64,000 nucleotides of DNA from assembly GCA_905221605.1 (NCBI GenBank), contig CAJNDS010001269.1, positions 449,501 to 513,500 of the forward strand, read 5' to 3'. Every line of letters begins with the position of its first letter. Positions within the stretch are counted from its first letter, which is position 1. Both the position numbers and the translations under genes were made by a program. Source of the stretch: Symbiodinium natans. Lineage: Eukaryota; Sar; Dinophyceae; Suessiales; Symbiodiniaceae. This document shows, piece after piece, positions 43,110-53,083 of the stretch. The notes below the pieces were generated by a model. That model had not been told where the DNA came from. It did no database searches and worked only from the letters and a program-made list of their open reading frames with translations.

Positions 43110-43146
43110 TCCTGGGCGAGCAAGCTGCCATCGAACGCGGTTCTTG
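43110..43146 (+). CDS. Candidate mini-exon in a telomere-repeat island
   Basis: CCCTAAACTGCAG precedes 37 bases that read SWASKLPSNAVL and end at CTTG before GTTTAGCGG. Both boundaries match the proposed pattern (CTAAAC plus AG at the start, GTTTAG at the end). At this length an open frame means little. No function is suggested. Confidence 0.13.
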
Positions 43147-43194
43147 GTTTAGCGGCAGGGTAGATGTTTCTATGGTTTTAGAAGGGACTTGGTT

Positions 43195-43227
43195 TTGGGT
43201 TTAGGGTGTAGGGTTTAGGGTTTGAGG
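43195..43227 (+). repeat. TTTAGGG block
   Basis: Four units, one GTGTAGGG. Confidence 0.8.
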
Positions 43228-43380
43228 GGCGCTTTAACCAAAAATCGTACATGCTTGCTGGAAAATAGGTGATTGGTCATTTTACAGCGTTACTCTGGGT
43301 AGGCATTCGGATAGACAGGTTGAGGGTTGGGATCTAATTAAGGCCAGTCACATACACATCCGGCCTTCCCCACTACTAAA

Positions 43381-43490
43381 CTTGGTAGCCCAGTAACCAC
43401 AGTACAATAAGGGTACCCTTGCTGGGGTTGGTTACTTTAGAAGGAAACCTAGCACCCAAAAAACGGCTGACGGGCACCACTGGGCTACCA
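43381..43490. mobile_element. MITE family 5, copy
   Basis: CTTGGTAGCCCAGTAACCAC at the left and GGCACCACTGGGCTACCA at the right. The core GCTGGGGTTGGTTACTTTAG is shared. Confidence 0.8.
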
Positions 43491-43616
43491 GGGTAAAATG
43501 GTGGGCGCCTCACGTCCGATCTCGACATTCCCAAAAGGGCGACCGGTTCAGGGCTAAAGGGCTTAGGGTAGGAGGGACGAAGTGTGCGACATCGAAGACT
43601 ATAGTTCCAGAAGTGA

Positions 43617-43746
43617 GGTCTAGGGTTTAGGGTTTAGGGTTTAGGGTTGTGGGTTGTGGGGTGTGAGGTTTAGGGTTTAGGGTTTAGGGTTTAGGGTTTA
43701 GGGTTTAGGGTTTAGGGTTTAGGGTTTAGGGTTTAGGGTTTAGCGT
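43617..43746 (+). repeat. TTTAGGG block
   Basis: About 17 units with a GTTGTGGG interruption. Confidence 0.95.
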
Positions 43747-43857
43747 TTACCGGCGCAGGCTCCAGAGTTTAGGGATTTGGGGCCAGGGTTTTTGCGCGCC
43801 GCCAGGATGGCCCTTAGAACCCTCTGAACAATTTTCTCAAGCATGATCCTCTTAAAC

Positions 43858-43920
43858 TCCCCTCAACCCTCACCCTAAAACCTAACCTCAAACCCTAAAC
43901 CCTCACACCCCAAACCCAAA
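43858..43920 (-). repeat. Degenerate CCCTAAA block
   Basis: CCCTCAA, CCCTAAAA and CCTCAAA variants. Confidence 0.75.
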
Positions 43921-44005
43921 TAAGAGAAGGTATAAATTATCCCAAGGGACCAGCTAGAGACCCGAAACGATGAGCCATGAACTTACTGTTGGTTAGTAGT
44001 TAGTA

Positions 44006-44080
44006 GGGATAGGGGGGAATGAGGCACTCTATATAATCCCTTGAAGAGTATACATATATATATATATATATCTATATATC

Positions 44081-44111
<31 letters not shown>

Positions 44112-44138
44112 TTAGGGCCCTAATTCCCTCTTTCCCTG
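44006..44138. mobile_element. MITE family 8, copy with TA-run
   Basis: GGGGGGAATGAGGCACTC at the left and GGGCCCTAATTCCCTCTTT at the right, with TATAATCCCTTGAAGAG and a long (TA)n inside. Confidence 0.65.
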
Positions 44139-44242
44139 CTAAACAACAGCAGGGCCAAAGACCCGAAACGGTAAGCTGTGCCTGTGACTCCTGAACACCA
44201 GACACAAGCCTTCCCAACCCTGCGGCTTCCTCCTATCCACGT

Positions 44243-44341
44243 CAAGGGTTTCGGGTTTAGGGTTCAGGGTTGAGGGCTTAGGGTTTCGGGTTTAGGGTGT
44301 AGGGTTAAGGGTTTAGGGTGTATGGCTTAGGGTGTAGGATT
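44243..44341 (+). repeat. Degenerate TTTAGGG block
   Basis: TTTCGGG, TTCAGGG, GTGTAGGG and TGTATGGC variants. Confidence 0.8.
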
Positions 44342-44696
44342 CTCTTCAACAGCCAGGGAAGGAAAGAAGGGTGAACTGCAAACATTGAAGCACTAAGCCC
44401 GAAACTCCAAACCCGAAACCCCGAACAAGTGAAGAAGCCCAAGAAGATCCAACTTCAACTGCCAACTAGACCCAGAAGTAGCCTTGTCTAGAAGAGGCTC
44501 TGGTAGGCCAACATCATCCCACTTGCAAGCACCACGGCAAAACCGAGCCCGCCAGAAGCCTGAAGCAGGGGGGGGGGGGCCCACAGCCTTGGCGTTTCGG
44601 GTTTCGAGTCAGGGCTGCCTAAATTTCCTTCGAACTGTCTGGGCGTGGGGAGGGGTGACACTCGAGGGCTTCTCTAGTGCCATTTAATTACTCATT

Positions 44697-44826
44697 TAGG
44701 GGTCGGAATAAACTACGAGTAGTCTTCCCTTATGGTCCTAATGTGGCGATAAAATGGACCGCAGTATTCCCTTATGGTCCTAATGTGGCCATAAAATGGA
44801 CCATAAATTCTTAAGGCCCCTGTACT
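44697..44826. mobile_element. MITE family 2, reversed copy with internal duplication
   Basis: TAGGGGTCGGAATAAACTAC at the left and TTCTTAAGGCCCCTGTA at the right. A ~46 bp stretch containing CTTATGGTCCTAATGTGGC is tandemly duplicated inside. Confidence 0.75.
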
Positions 44827-44846
44827 ACGCTTCTTTGGGGTTTCAA

Positions 44847-44883
44847 GACCCTAAACCCTAAACCCTAAACCCTAAACCCTAAT
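44847..44883 (-). repeat. CCCTAAA block
   Basis: Five perfect units. Confidence 0.95.
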
Positions 44884-44980
44884 TTGGGGTTCCAAGGGCC
44901 TGCGATGTGAAGAAGCTGTCTGAGAACTCGCGGCCGATGCACTGAAGTAAGGCCTGCAGACCTCGGGAGGCGGCGGAGCG
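44879..44980 (-). CDS. Candidate terminal exon, 33 residues
   Basis: On the minus strand, CTAAACCCTCCACTGTTGCGATCGGCAG is followed by 33 codons and a TAG that lies at the edge of the CCCTAAA block. The acceptor region combines a CTAAAC branch-like motif with a pyrimidine-rich stretch. The translation includes GLQALLQCIGREFSDSFF, compatible with an amphipathic helix, and third positions are C/G-rich. A competing plus-strand frame in the same island reads VKKLSENSRPMH to a stop, so strand is uncertain. Confidence 0.22.
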   Translation of the reverse strand, partial: RSAASRGLQALLQCIGREFSDSFFTSQALGTPN

Positions 44981-45001
44981 CTGCCGATCGCAACAGTGGA
45001 G

Positions 45002-45125
45002 GGTTTAGGGTTTAGGGTTTGGGGTTTAGGGTTTAGGGTTTGGGGTTCAGGGTTCAGGGTTCAGGGTGTACGGTGTAGGGTGTAGGGTGTAGGGTGTAGG
45101 CTTAGGGCTTAGGGCTTAGGGTTAG
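45002..45125 (+). repeat. TTTAGGG block with GTGTAGG and CTTAGGG runs
   Basis: Perfect units, then TTCAGGG x3, GTGTAGG x4 and CTTAGGG x3 in homogeneous runs. Confidence 0.9.
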
Positions 45126-45442
45126 GGGCTATCTAGTTTCAATCCTTACCTAGACACCCTAGACCCTGAGTTGGGCGTTAATTTCTTGCATAGTTTCTAC
45201 GAAACTATTGGTTCCCCGAAAGCTACTACGATTCAGGGATGCAAGAAAGGTGTCTGCTCAAAGCTCTGGAAGGTCCAAGGAATACGCAGGTTAGGGTTTA
45301 GGGACATGCGATGAGCTCTTGGGCACAGCTCTACCCTCCGAGGGAAATCTTGTTATTCCCTTGTAAGAAAAGAGAAAAGACACCGACATTTATGACGCAC
45401 ATTCCTTTTCTGAAGGGTATACATGCTGCTCCAGGCACACCC

Positions 45443-45545
45443 TAAACGCTGAGACCCCCTTATACCCCCGTATAGCCCCTCTTCTACACGAAGCCCCCTT
45501 ATAGTCGTTGTAGCCCCCTTATAGCCCCCTTATAGCCCCTCTCGA
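45443..45545. repeat. CCCCCTTATAG 11-mer repeats
   Basis: AGCCCCCTTATAG-like units recur about seven times with a short interruption. Confidence 0.75.
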
Positions 45546-45918
45546 AGCGGCTGTTCCATGCGCTGACGGCCACTTCGAAGTCCATATCGGCCATGACACA
45601 GAAGCAATAGCAATCCAAGGCTCTGTCCTCAGGGTTAGTAGGGGTTCGGAGGGTTTACAGGGTCTCAAACTTCACCGCGGAACTCTGCAACCCTGAAAAC
45701 AGCGTACTGACCAGCTTTCTGCACGCCTGATAATTGTGAAGCCGGCAGTTGCACTATGCTGCGCGTACACGAGGGACACACAGGCTAGCGCGACCCTGCT
45801 GACACCTCTGAATCGTAAACCCTAGGCCCTAAGTCCATAAACCCTAGAAACCCTAAACAATTAAACCCTAAGCAGCCATCTGCCGGGGCTTCCACACTCA
45901 AAGACTGGCTGGTTTTCA

Positions 45919-46094
45919 GCAGGGAATGAGGGAATGAGGGCCCTACAGAATCCCTTAAACGGAAAATATGGGGCCCGATATATATATATATATATGTATA
46001 TATAATTCCTTAAAGGGAGTACATAGGGCCTAGACAATCCCTTAAAGGGTAATATATATATATATATACATGGCCCTCATTCCCTCATTCCCCA
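45919..46094. mobile_element. MITE family 8, copy
   Basis: AGGGAATGAGGGAATGAGGG and its complement CCCTCATTCCCTCATTCCCC are the ends. TCCCTTAAA-type motifs recur three times inside beside (TA)n runs. Confidence 0.8.
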
Positions 46095-46224
46095 CTAAGA
46101 ACCAGGTCGAAGTCTACGGGCGAGCAGCCAAGCCCAGCAGAAGATTGGAGTGGATGAAGGATGTGGTGATGACGAGCGCGCTGGACCTTGTTAGGGAGTT
46201 TAGGGGGTTCAGGGTTTGGGGATT

Positions 46225-46520
46225 AGAGTTTTTTTGGCAAACTATGATACTACTGTATGATATTATGCTTCTAGCATTATAGTTTTATGTGTATTGTCGA
46301 ACTTATCTTAACACTTTGTTTGCGATATTCTTACGTTGTTGGATGTTCTGTCTTTTTATGTTATAAAGTTATGAATTTGAAATGATAGTGTTACTTTACT
46401 CTTATGTTTACATCAGTGCCTTCTCAAAAATTAAGTGATCGTGTATTGCGATATCATTCTGTGATTACATTATATTTTCCAAAGGGTTCGATGATTATTG
46501 TAAAATCAGACCATGTTCTT
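46225..46520. other. AT-rich island
   Basis: About 300 bp clearly richer in A/T than all surroundings, with few CG dinucleotides and no telomere-like or MITE motif. A plus-strand frame (46404 onward) reads SDRVLRYHSVITLYF and continues to a C-run. It could be organelle-derived or a young insertion; no gene identified. Confidence 0.5.
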
Positions 46521-46635
46521 TTTTGTTTTTGCTTAGGGTTCAGTTGGTCCCCTAGGGTCTGGGAGGGCTTTGACATTTGTTCTCTGGAACACCATGGCCT
46601 ACATCGTGGCACATTGTCGCCCTTCCTGCAAGGCA

Positions 46636-46654
46636 TTAAACCCCCCCCCCCCCC
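46636..46654. repeat. C run
   Basis: About 16 C and a CCGCCCCC extension. Confidence 0.9.
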
Positions 46655-46904
46655 GCCCCCACCTAATCATTGGGGTTTAGTCGCCCAAAGCAGTAGGCAA
46701 TAGGAGACCCGTGTGTACCAAGATTGAGCAGCCCGGTATCTTCGTGATAAACAGAAGAGCAAAGTACATCCAAGAATCAGGACACGTTGCCCCTTTGCAT
46801 CTGGGTGCAGGGGCAGGTTTTTTGAGGGTGCACCCCAAGTAGTTCAGCTAAGCCCCAGCGAGTTTCCCACTGAAAAGCCCAAAGTGAGAATAGTCTGAAA
46901 GGGG

Positions 46905-46978
46905 GAAGAAGGGGAGGGTGGAGAAGGGGAGGGGGGGAGGGGGAGGGCGGGGGGCGAGGGGGGAGGGGGAGGGGGGAC
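46905..46978. repeat. GGGGAGGG-rich purine tract
   Basis: Almost uninterrupted G/A; strong G-quadruplex potential on the plus strand. Confidence 0.9.
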
Positions 46979-47269
46979 AACCAGAAGTCCAACAATCAGC
47001 ACATCCAACCAGGAGGTGCCCGGCACTTGCTTGCTGCATGTGAGCGGCATCATGAAGACAACCGCCTGTCACATGCAGGTCAGAGGCATCGGGAGGAACT
47101 CCAAAGATATGGATCAGGGCCTTTTGGATTTGGGTCTTACGTCCAAAGCTTGCTTGTGCTTGCGTGTTCTTACGTTGGGGGGAGAAAGACAAGGCCACCC
47201 GGTTCTTCCGCGTGCCTGCGCCCGGGCGCCTTGGCGCGTTCCAGCGCTCGCGCAAACGTCAAGAGGTGT

Positions 47270-47331
47270 CCTAAACCCTAAACCCTAAACCCGAAACCCT
47301 AAACCCGAAACCCTAAACCCTCAACCCTAAT
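47270..47331 (-). repeat. CCCTAAA block
   Basis: Eight units alternating with CCCGAAA. Confidence 0.9.
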
Positions 47332-47363
47332 TCTGGGCTGTTGGATGGGTTGGCTCCAAACAG

Positions 47364-48060
47364 ATGGCCCTCCGTTACTTCGGTATTGTAGAGAACCCAC
47401 AGAATCGCTCCCCTTAAGGGGTATAAGGAGGTACCCCTAGAAGGGACCCTTATCTTATTCCCCTGTATATACTTTATAAGGGTCCCTTTGTACCTGAATA
47501 GCCCTTACTGACCTCTACGGTCCCTTATAACGGTCCCTCCTTTAGTCCCTTGATCCCCAGAGAACCCCGCAAGGAACTGCATCCCTGGTCCCAAGGATGG
47601 GTTTAGGGTTCTAGGGTTTTAGGGTTTTAGGGTTTAGGGTTTAGGGTTTAGGGTTTAGAGTTTAGGGTTTAGAGTTTAGGTTTAGGGTTTAGCGTTTAGG
47701 CTTTAGGGCTTAGGGTTTAGGGTTTAGGGGCTCGGGGCAAAGCCATCCTGGTGGTCCCCAAACTGCGGAACATCTCACGAGTGCCGACCCGCAGATGTTC
47801 CAAAAAAACCACAGCGACTTAGGGTTTAGGGTTTAGGGTTTAGGGTTTAGGGCTTAGGGTTTAGGGTTTAGGGTTTAGGGTTTAGGGTTTCGGGTTTAGG
47901 GTTGAGGGTCACTATGTCAAAAGTTGGGAGGCTTGTGTTGTACTCTCTGTCTCTCTCTTTCTTTCACTTCCATGCCTGTTCAGGGTATTGGGCTCTAGGT
48001 TTCTACATCCTACCGAGACCAGATTTGAGAGACTTCAGGGTCTTAGTGTATCTGGACTAA
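47364..48060 (+). CDS. Candidate four-exon gene with TTTAGGG-repeat introns
   Basis: Proposed exons are 47364-47382 (ATG), 47561-47600, 47728-47823 and 47907-48060 (ends TAA). Every phase agrees and the total is 102 residues. Intron 1 (178 bp) contains an AAGGGTCCCT-type palindromic element. Intron 2 (47601-47727) and intron 3 (47824-47906) consist almost wholly of TTTAGGG repeats, starting GTTTAGGG and ending TTTAG or TTGAG. Exon 3 is hydrophilic (AEHLTSADPQMFQKNHSDLG). The last exon is hydrophobic and aromatic in its first half (LVLYSLSLSFFHFHACSGYW), suggesting a membrane segment. The ATG directly follows an AG, so it may be internal rather than a start. Other frames of exon 3 are also open. 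No known family. Confidence 0.25.
47408..47555. mobile_element. AAGGGTCCCT-rich palindromic element
   Basis: Single copy here. CTCCCCTTAAGGGGTATAAG at the left and repeated GGGACC/GGTCCC and CTTATAAGGG/CCCTTATAA pairs inside give several overlapping stems. It resembles the MITEs in size and G-run content but has no second copy in the window. Confidence 0.45.
47601..47728 (+). repeat. TTTAGGG block, candidate intron
   Basis: About 18 units with TTCTAGGG, TTTAGAG and CTTAGGG variants; coincides with intron 2 of the 47364-48060 model. Confidence 0.9.
47818..47910 (+). repeat. TTTAGGG block, candidate intron
   Basis: Twelve units; coincides with intron 3 of the 47364-48060 model. Confidence 0.95.
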
Positions 48061-48075
48061 CCTTTGTGTCCTTAG

Positions 48076-49435
48076 ACAACGGGAAGTGCACCTGATTTAT
48101 TGGTATGCTTACCCTTTACTAGCCCAGTAACCATATTCTAATAAGGGCACCCTTTTTGGGGTTGGTTACTTCAAACGGAAACCTAGAAGCAAAAAACGGC
48201 AAAAGGGCACCACTGGGCTAATTACCAAGTAAAAGTACAAGGTTACTCTCTAAGAAGAATTCACCCTACCCCAAACCCATACCCCCCTAACTAATAAAGG
48301 AGAAGATAAGTAAGTCTAGGGGAGGATTTTACCATACCCCCCCCCCCCCCCCCAAAAAAAAAAATCTTTTAAGGGTATGCCCTAAACCCGCAACCCTAAA
48401 CCCTAAACCCTGCATATTTCTTAGTTACTGGCACTGGGAAGGCCACACCAAGTCCCGCCTCCACTGCTGCCAGAGATATCGAGGCAACGTACTTGGGCCA
48501 TGGGAGCTCCTCCAGTCCTGACAAAGGCCCAGACCCTCAACCCTAAACCCTAAACCCTAAGCCCTAAACCCTAAACCCTAAACCCTAGGTATCTGCGCTG
48601 CCTTGAACCATTAAGGATTCTGCGCCGGGAGCTCTAGCTCCTGAAGCGTTCTTGCAACTAAGCCCCTTTCAGGGGAGAGGCTTCACTAGGATGGCCCTTT
48701 CAGGGTCTAGGGTTTAGGGTTTAGGGTTTAGGGTTAGGGTTTAGAATATGATCCTCTCAAACCCAATAAGGGAAACTCTGAAATGTCCTAAGGGCCTACC
48801 TAGTCCAGCAACCTTAGACTCAAAAATCCAAAGCACTCAACGCCAACAGGCTGGCGACTAGGGTTCTAAGGCATGGGGGCTTTCGCGACTTGGGTATTTC
48901 TGCTGCGTTTGGGGTTTAGGGTTTAGGGTTTAGGGTTTAGGGTTTAGGGTTTAGGGTTTAGGGTTTAGGGTTTAGGGTTTAGGGTTTAGGGTTTGGGGTT
49001 TAGGGTTTAGGGTTGGGTTTTAGGGTTTAGGGTTCAGGGGTTAGGGGTTAGGTTTAGGGTTTAGGGTTTAGGGTTTAGGGTTTAGGGTTTAGGGTTTAGG
49101 GTTTAGGGTTTAGGGTTTAGGGTTTAGGGTTTAGGGTTTAGGGTTTAGGCTCGGGAGCCTTCATGGTTTTGAGTCAGGGCTGAGTGACTGAATGCCAGAA
49201 GCTCTGCTGCGCTTCATAGCACAGATGAAACTCTCCTTGATACGAGAAGGGTTTAGGGTTTAGGGTTTAGGGTTTAGGGTTTAGGGTTTAGGGTTTAGGG
49301 TTTAGGGTTTAGGGTTTAGGGTTTAGGGTTTAGGGTTTAGGGTTTAGGGTTTAGGGTTTAGGGTTTAGGGTGGTACTTGCACTACGAGACAAAGAAGTCT
49401 GTGTTCGTGTGAGGCGCTCCCTTCTAAAGACATGA
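48076..49435 (+). CDS. Candidate six-exon gene 3' part, one intron pure TTTAGGG
   Basis: Proposed exons are 48076-48102, 48425-48488, 48616-48704, 48850-48893, 49199-49250 and 49369-49435 (ends TGA). Phases agree at all five joins, giving about 113 residues. The first intron has textbook ends (CTAACC, pyrimidines, TTAG before the exon; GTATGC after it) and contains an inverted-repeat element (48116-48226). The last intron (49251-49368, 118 bp) is exactly 16 GTTTAGG units plus GTTTAG. Recognisable stretches are YWHWEGHTKSRLHCCQRYRG, GALAPEAFLQLSPF and ALLRFIAQMKLSLIRE. No family recognised and no start found. It begins only 15 bases after the stop of the preceding model, so at most one of the two may be right in that area. 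Confidence 0.24.
48116..48226. mobile_element. MITE family 5, copy in candidate intron
   Basis: TTTACTAGCCCAGTAACCAT and CACCACTGGGCTAATTACC form the ends; the core is CACCCTTTTTGGGGTTGG. It lies in the first intron of the 48076-49435 model. Confidence 0.75.
48379..48411 (-). repeat. CCCTAAA block
   Basis: Four to five units after a C-run/A-run (48340-48362). Confidence 0.85.
48536..48588 (-). repeat. CCCTAAA block
   Basis: Seven units, one CCCTAAG. Confidence 0.9.
48704..48746 (+). repeat. TTTAGGG block
   Basis: Six units; begins at the candidate donor GTCTAGGG. Confidence 0.9.
48906..49150 (+). repeat. Long TTTAGGG block
   Basis: About 34 units, mostly perfect, with a short TTAGGGG stretch in the middle. 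Confidence 0.95.
49251..49371 (+). repeat. Perfect TTTAGGG array
   Basis: Seventeen uninterrupted units with no variant. Confidence 0.98.
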
Positions 49436-49584
49436 CATTGTGTTGCAAATCCTGTTTTTCTTGCTGGTACAGAAAAGACTCACCCTCACTCTCTTCAAAC
49501 GGAACCCCCCCCTTGTTGAGGATTTTCACGAAAGGACCGCAATATTATATATGGTTATATGTGTGTATCCAGACACATAAATAC

Positions 49585-49652
49585 ATGTGTATATATATAT
49601 ATACATATCCGTATATATATATATATATACGCACACACACTCACACATATAC
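49585..49652. repeat. TATA/ACAC microsatellite
   Basis: (TA)n and (CA)n mixture; Tyr/Ile ORFs ignored. Confidence 0.9.
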
Positions 49653-50115
49653 GCGCATCTTGGCCGTGTCTTCATCTTGAATCTCGTTGTGATCTTAGCG
49701 GAAGCTCCCTGTGGACTCCTCAGCGATAGTGCCTCAACCCCAACGTCGGAAACCACACAAGCGAAAGACCCCCCACCCCACAACAGACATCAACAAATTG
49801 CGACTTTCTGTTCCCCGGCACAATCCGCAACCCGAACCCTATAAACCCCAATTATATGCTTTGCGGTCCGACAACCACACAAGACACGCTGAATCCGTCC
49901 TGTCTTCCACACCTGCTTCCAAGTGTGGGAGGGCAAAGTATTCTCTTCGCACGGGCGGTTCAGGGTGTTGGATCTCGTGCAACCCAAAACCCTAAACCGG
50001 AATACCAGGTCGGGTGGTTGAGGGCTTCGGGCTGGACCCTTGGACCGCAGGCAAGAGGCTCCTCTAGGAGGGCTCACATAGGATGCCTGTTAAGCGTTTA
50101 GTTTGATGTTCATAA

Positions 50116-50296
50116 GGGGAGGGAGAGGGAGAGAGCGAGGGAGAGAGAGAGAGAGAGAAAGAGGGAGAGCGAGAGAGAGAGAGAGAGAGCGAGAGACAGA
50201 GACAGAGACGGAGACAGAGACAGAGACAGAGACAGAGACAGAGACAGAGAAACAGAAAGACAAAGAGAAAGAAAGAGAGAGAGAGAGAGAGATAAA
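50116..50296. repeat. GA-rich tract with (GAGACA)n
   Basis: (GA)n flanks about nine GAGACA units (50198-50252). Confidence 0.95.
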
Positions 50297-50400
50297 AATC
50301 AAAAATAGGAAAAAAAGAGAGGGGGGCCGAGGCAGAGGTGGCAGCGACACCCGCGCATTCCGCGTCACTTTGCGACGGCCAGTGTGTGGAGATGTTGATA

Positions 50401-50507
50401 TGGGTGGTTGTCAAAATTGTGGTACCTTTTTGGGGTTCCTAAATATTAGGCGGCGCCGCATTATAATAAGGATCCAAAAAGGGACCATACTTTTGGCAAC
50501 CGCCCAT
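50401..50507. mobile_element. MITE family 7, copy
   Basis: TGGGTGGTTGTCAAAATTGT at the left and CTTTTGGCAACCGCCCA at the right: about 30 bp imperfect inverted repeat, with GGTACCTTTTTGGGGTTCC inside. Confidence 0.8.
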
Positions 50508-50556
50508 ATTATTAAGGGCCGCTTGTGTTTCCTGAACGTTGATTCTCCAGGAATAA

Positions 50557-50630
50557 ACCCTGAACCCTAAACCCTAAACCCTACACCCTAAACCCTACAC
50601 CCTAAACCCTAAACCCTAAACCCTAAAACC
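50557..50630 (-). repeat. CCCTAAA block
   Basis: About ten units with CCCTACA variants. Confidence 0.9.
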
Positions 50631-50778
50631 GGTGCATCGCCCGAATCGAGTGTCGAAGAGGAGCCCAAGGTGCAACCATGCAAACAACACAGAACACCCC
50701 AGAGAAGTGGCTCTACGAAAGCAAAAACATCGCTCTACCTACAGCAGTCCTTCACCCCAGCATGCCTAAGATGGCCCT

Positions 50779-50943
50779 GAAAGCCTAAACCCTAAAACCC
50801 TAGACCCTTAACCCTAAAAGGCCCCCCCTAAACCCTAAACCCTAAAAGGGCCCCTAAACACTACATCCGACAAGGGCTTCTAAACCCAAACCCGAAAAAG
50901 TGGCTCTAAACACCCCAAACCCTAAACCCTATAAACCCCCCCC
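50779..50943 (-). repeat. Degenerate CCCTAAA block
   Basis: Short CCCTAAA runs alternate with AAGGCCCCCC/AAGGGCCCC pieces. Confidence 0.7.
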
Positions 50944-51030
50944 CCCCCCCAAACTCAAGCCGGCAAGAAGCCTCGCGTCCCTGCAGACCCGAATACAGCG
51001 CGGTCACCAGAATCCAGGCCGCAACCTTGG

Positions 51031-51196
51031 CTCAAGGCTTAGGAGGCTTAGGAGGCTTAGGAGGCTTGGGAGGCTTAGGGGGCTTAGGAGGCTTAGGAGG
51101 CTGAGGAGGCTTAGGAGGCTTAGGAGGCTTAGGAGGCTTAGGGGGCTTAGGGGGCTTAGGGGGCTTAGGAGGCTTAGGAGGCTTAGGACTTAGGAG
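51031..51196. repeat. GGAGGCTTA 9-mer array
   Basis: About 18 units of GGAGGCTTA/GGGGGCTTA end in a short TTTAGGG trace. The Arg-Leu-Arg ORF is a by-product. Confidence 0.9.
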
Positions 51197-51220
51197 GTTT
51201 AGGGTTTCGGGTTTAGGGTG

Positions 51221-52985
51221 CAGTCAACCCTCATCTATGTTGGGGTTTCGAGTGCTAAGTAGAGAATGAGCCCAAGGTTGAAGATCTCGCGATCCTAAGC
51301 CTTGAACCAAAAACCACCAAAACCTAAAGAGTAGGGTTTGGCGTATTGGGTGGCCCCAAACCCTGAACCCGAAACCCTAAATCCTAAGCCCCTTCGGGTG
51401 GCAGGCACCTCCATTTCGGGCTTTGGGTTTAGGATTCAGGGTTGAGGTCGCAAGCTTTAAACCTCCAGCCCTGGACCCTTTAGGGTTTGGTGGCGGGCAG
51501 TTGAAAGCGCATGAGGCTTTCGGATAGCAGACTTCAAGGACTCAGGGTCTAAAGGGTTGTGGGGCTTAGGGTTCAGGGCTTTGGGTTTAGCGATGCAGGA
51601 TCATGAAGAATGGGATCTGCGCATGATGTATGAAGCCCCAAAACTTCTTAAGAGTTTTGCGTGTCTAACCTGTCACAAGCCCATAAGCCTATAGCCCTAT
51701 GACCCTGCAGCTCTTACCCTAGAACCCTAAACCCTGCAACCCTAAACCATAGCCCCTACAACTATAACTCTAAAGCACTGCAAGCAGGAACCATACCCCG
51801 AGTTGAGAACAGGGCCCATCATTAAAGGAATCAGGGGTTCTTCTAATGGTCATGGGATGAGGGAATCCTTAGGAAGGGAAGTGTTTCACGCGGACCCCCC
51901 CCCCCCCTCAACATCCCCCTCGTCCCTCTGTCCCCTTGCCCCGCCCACCCGGAGCTGGGTTGTCCTTTTTGCTACTCCCACATTTGGGGTGCCAAGTCTA
52001 TATACATGAGCCTGCGTGTTACGACAGGATCCGCAAAGGGTCCGCAAAGGGGAATGATTGCACGAAGCCTCCCAGCGCCCTGAAGCCTAACAGCAACCTC
52101 ACACGCGCGCGATCTTAGGTTTGGGTTGCCTCGCCGCTGGGCGGGCCAAGCCTGAGGCGGGTCGTGCAGCGCAAAAATTAAAGCACCCCTATCCCTCATA
52201 GAATTCCCACTTACTAGCACATGCCCCCAATGGGCTTTGGTTCATACTACCGGGGGGGAAGTTGGCCTTTCATATCAGGGGGTGGAGGGGAGTAATCTTC
52301 GCGGCAAGTACCTGTCTCGCAAACCTCAAGCCGCAACCGCGCTTTCGCTGCGCACCAAGGCGCGCAAACTCTGAACTCCTGACAGGGGCTATTCACGCAG
52401 CTACCCAGACTGTCCATGAAGAGGGGAATGAGATACCCGAATACCCCTTTTAGTCTGGGCCTCTGGGCACCTGAAGTAATTCTACCTCTGACCCTCTGGG
52501 CTAGTGTTGGGACGGGAGGGTTCTTAAGCATTTAGTAGTTACCGTTACACCTTAGATGGCCCACTGAAACTCCTGGAAAACCCTACCAAACCCCAAACCC
52601 TGGGACTCTTGGTGCCCAGCCTTCGGATGAAGGACTTAAGGGTTGGGGGGTTTGGGGCTTAGGTTTCTCTTGGGCTTTTTGGGTTCCTAACCCCCAAACC
52701 CCGAACCCAAAACCTGTACGCTCCGGGATTTAGGGTGTCAGGCTTGGGGCGTCTTTGGGATCTCTTCAGATTTTTTCTGGGCCCTGTCTAGAGCAACCTT
52801 ATACCTGGAAGAAGAGGGGTGGTGTATGTATGTATTTGGCATATGCAACTGCAAATCTATACCCATATGGTATACACTTTCTACATTAACAAAGATATAC
52901 ATATATATGTATATATACCATAGCAAGGATGTTCACTTTTTAAACTATACATTCCTGAGGTTAAGCTTATGGTATTGTTGACACA
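51221..52985. other. No recognised gene; scattered degraded repeats
   Basis: Short CCCTAAA/TTTAGGG traces, a C-run at 51895-51908 and open frames at 51972-52220 and 52247-52531 (minus), none with splice support. Confidence 0.35.
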
Positions 52986-53031
52986 ACCCTGAACCCTAAA
53001 CCCTAAACCCCAAACCCCAAACCCTAAATGC
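52986..53031 (-). repeat. CCCTAAA block
   Basis: Six units, two CCCCAAA, before the candidate exon at 53034. Confidence 0.9.
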
Positions 53032-53033
53032 AG

Positions 53034-53083
53034 AGCTCCCACTCCCGAGCCTTTCGAGACGCAGTCGACCATTCCAGCTTCAG
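53034..53083 (+). CDS. Candidate short exon after CCCTAAA block
   Basis: CCCTAAATGCAG precedes a 50 bp open stretch reading SSHSRAFRDAVDHSSFR that ends CTTCAG before GTCGAACACG. If left unspliced the same frame continues only a few codons to TAG. Both splice-like boundaries are good, but the length gives little statistical weight. Function unknown. Confidence 0.16.

Larger units (their letters stand above)
45546..47269. other. No recognised gene
   Basis: Holds the family 8 MITE, the AT-rich island, a C-run and the G/A tract. Frames at 47016-47288 (plus) and 46848-47255 (minus) are open and GC-rich and could hold an exon upstream of the 47364 model. Confidence 0.35.

Noticed and set aside
46777-47255. 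Pro-rich proteins on the minus strand
   Set aside because: The Pro/Ser stretch is the complement of the GGGGAGGG purine tract.
50064-50414. Arg/Glu or Ser/Leu-rich ORFs over the GA tract
   Set aside because: Low-complexity by-product of (GA)n and (GAGACA)n.
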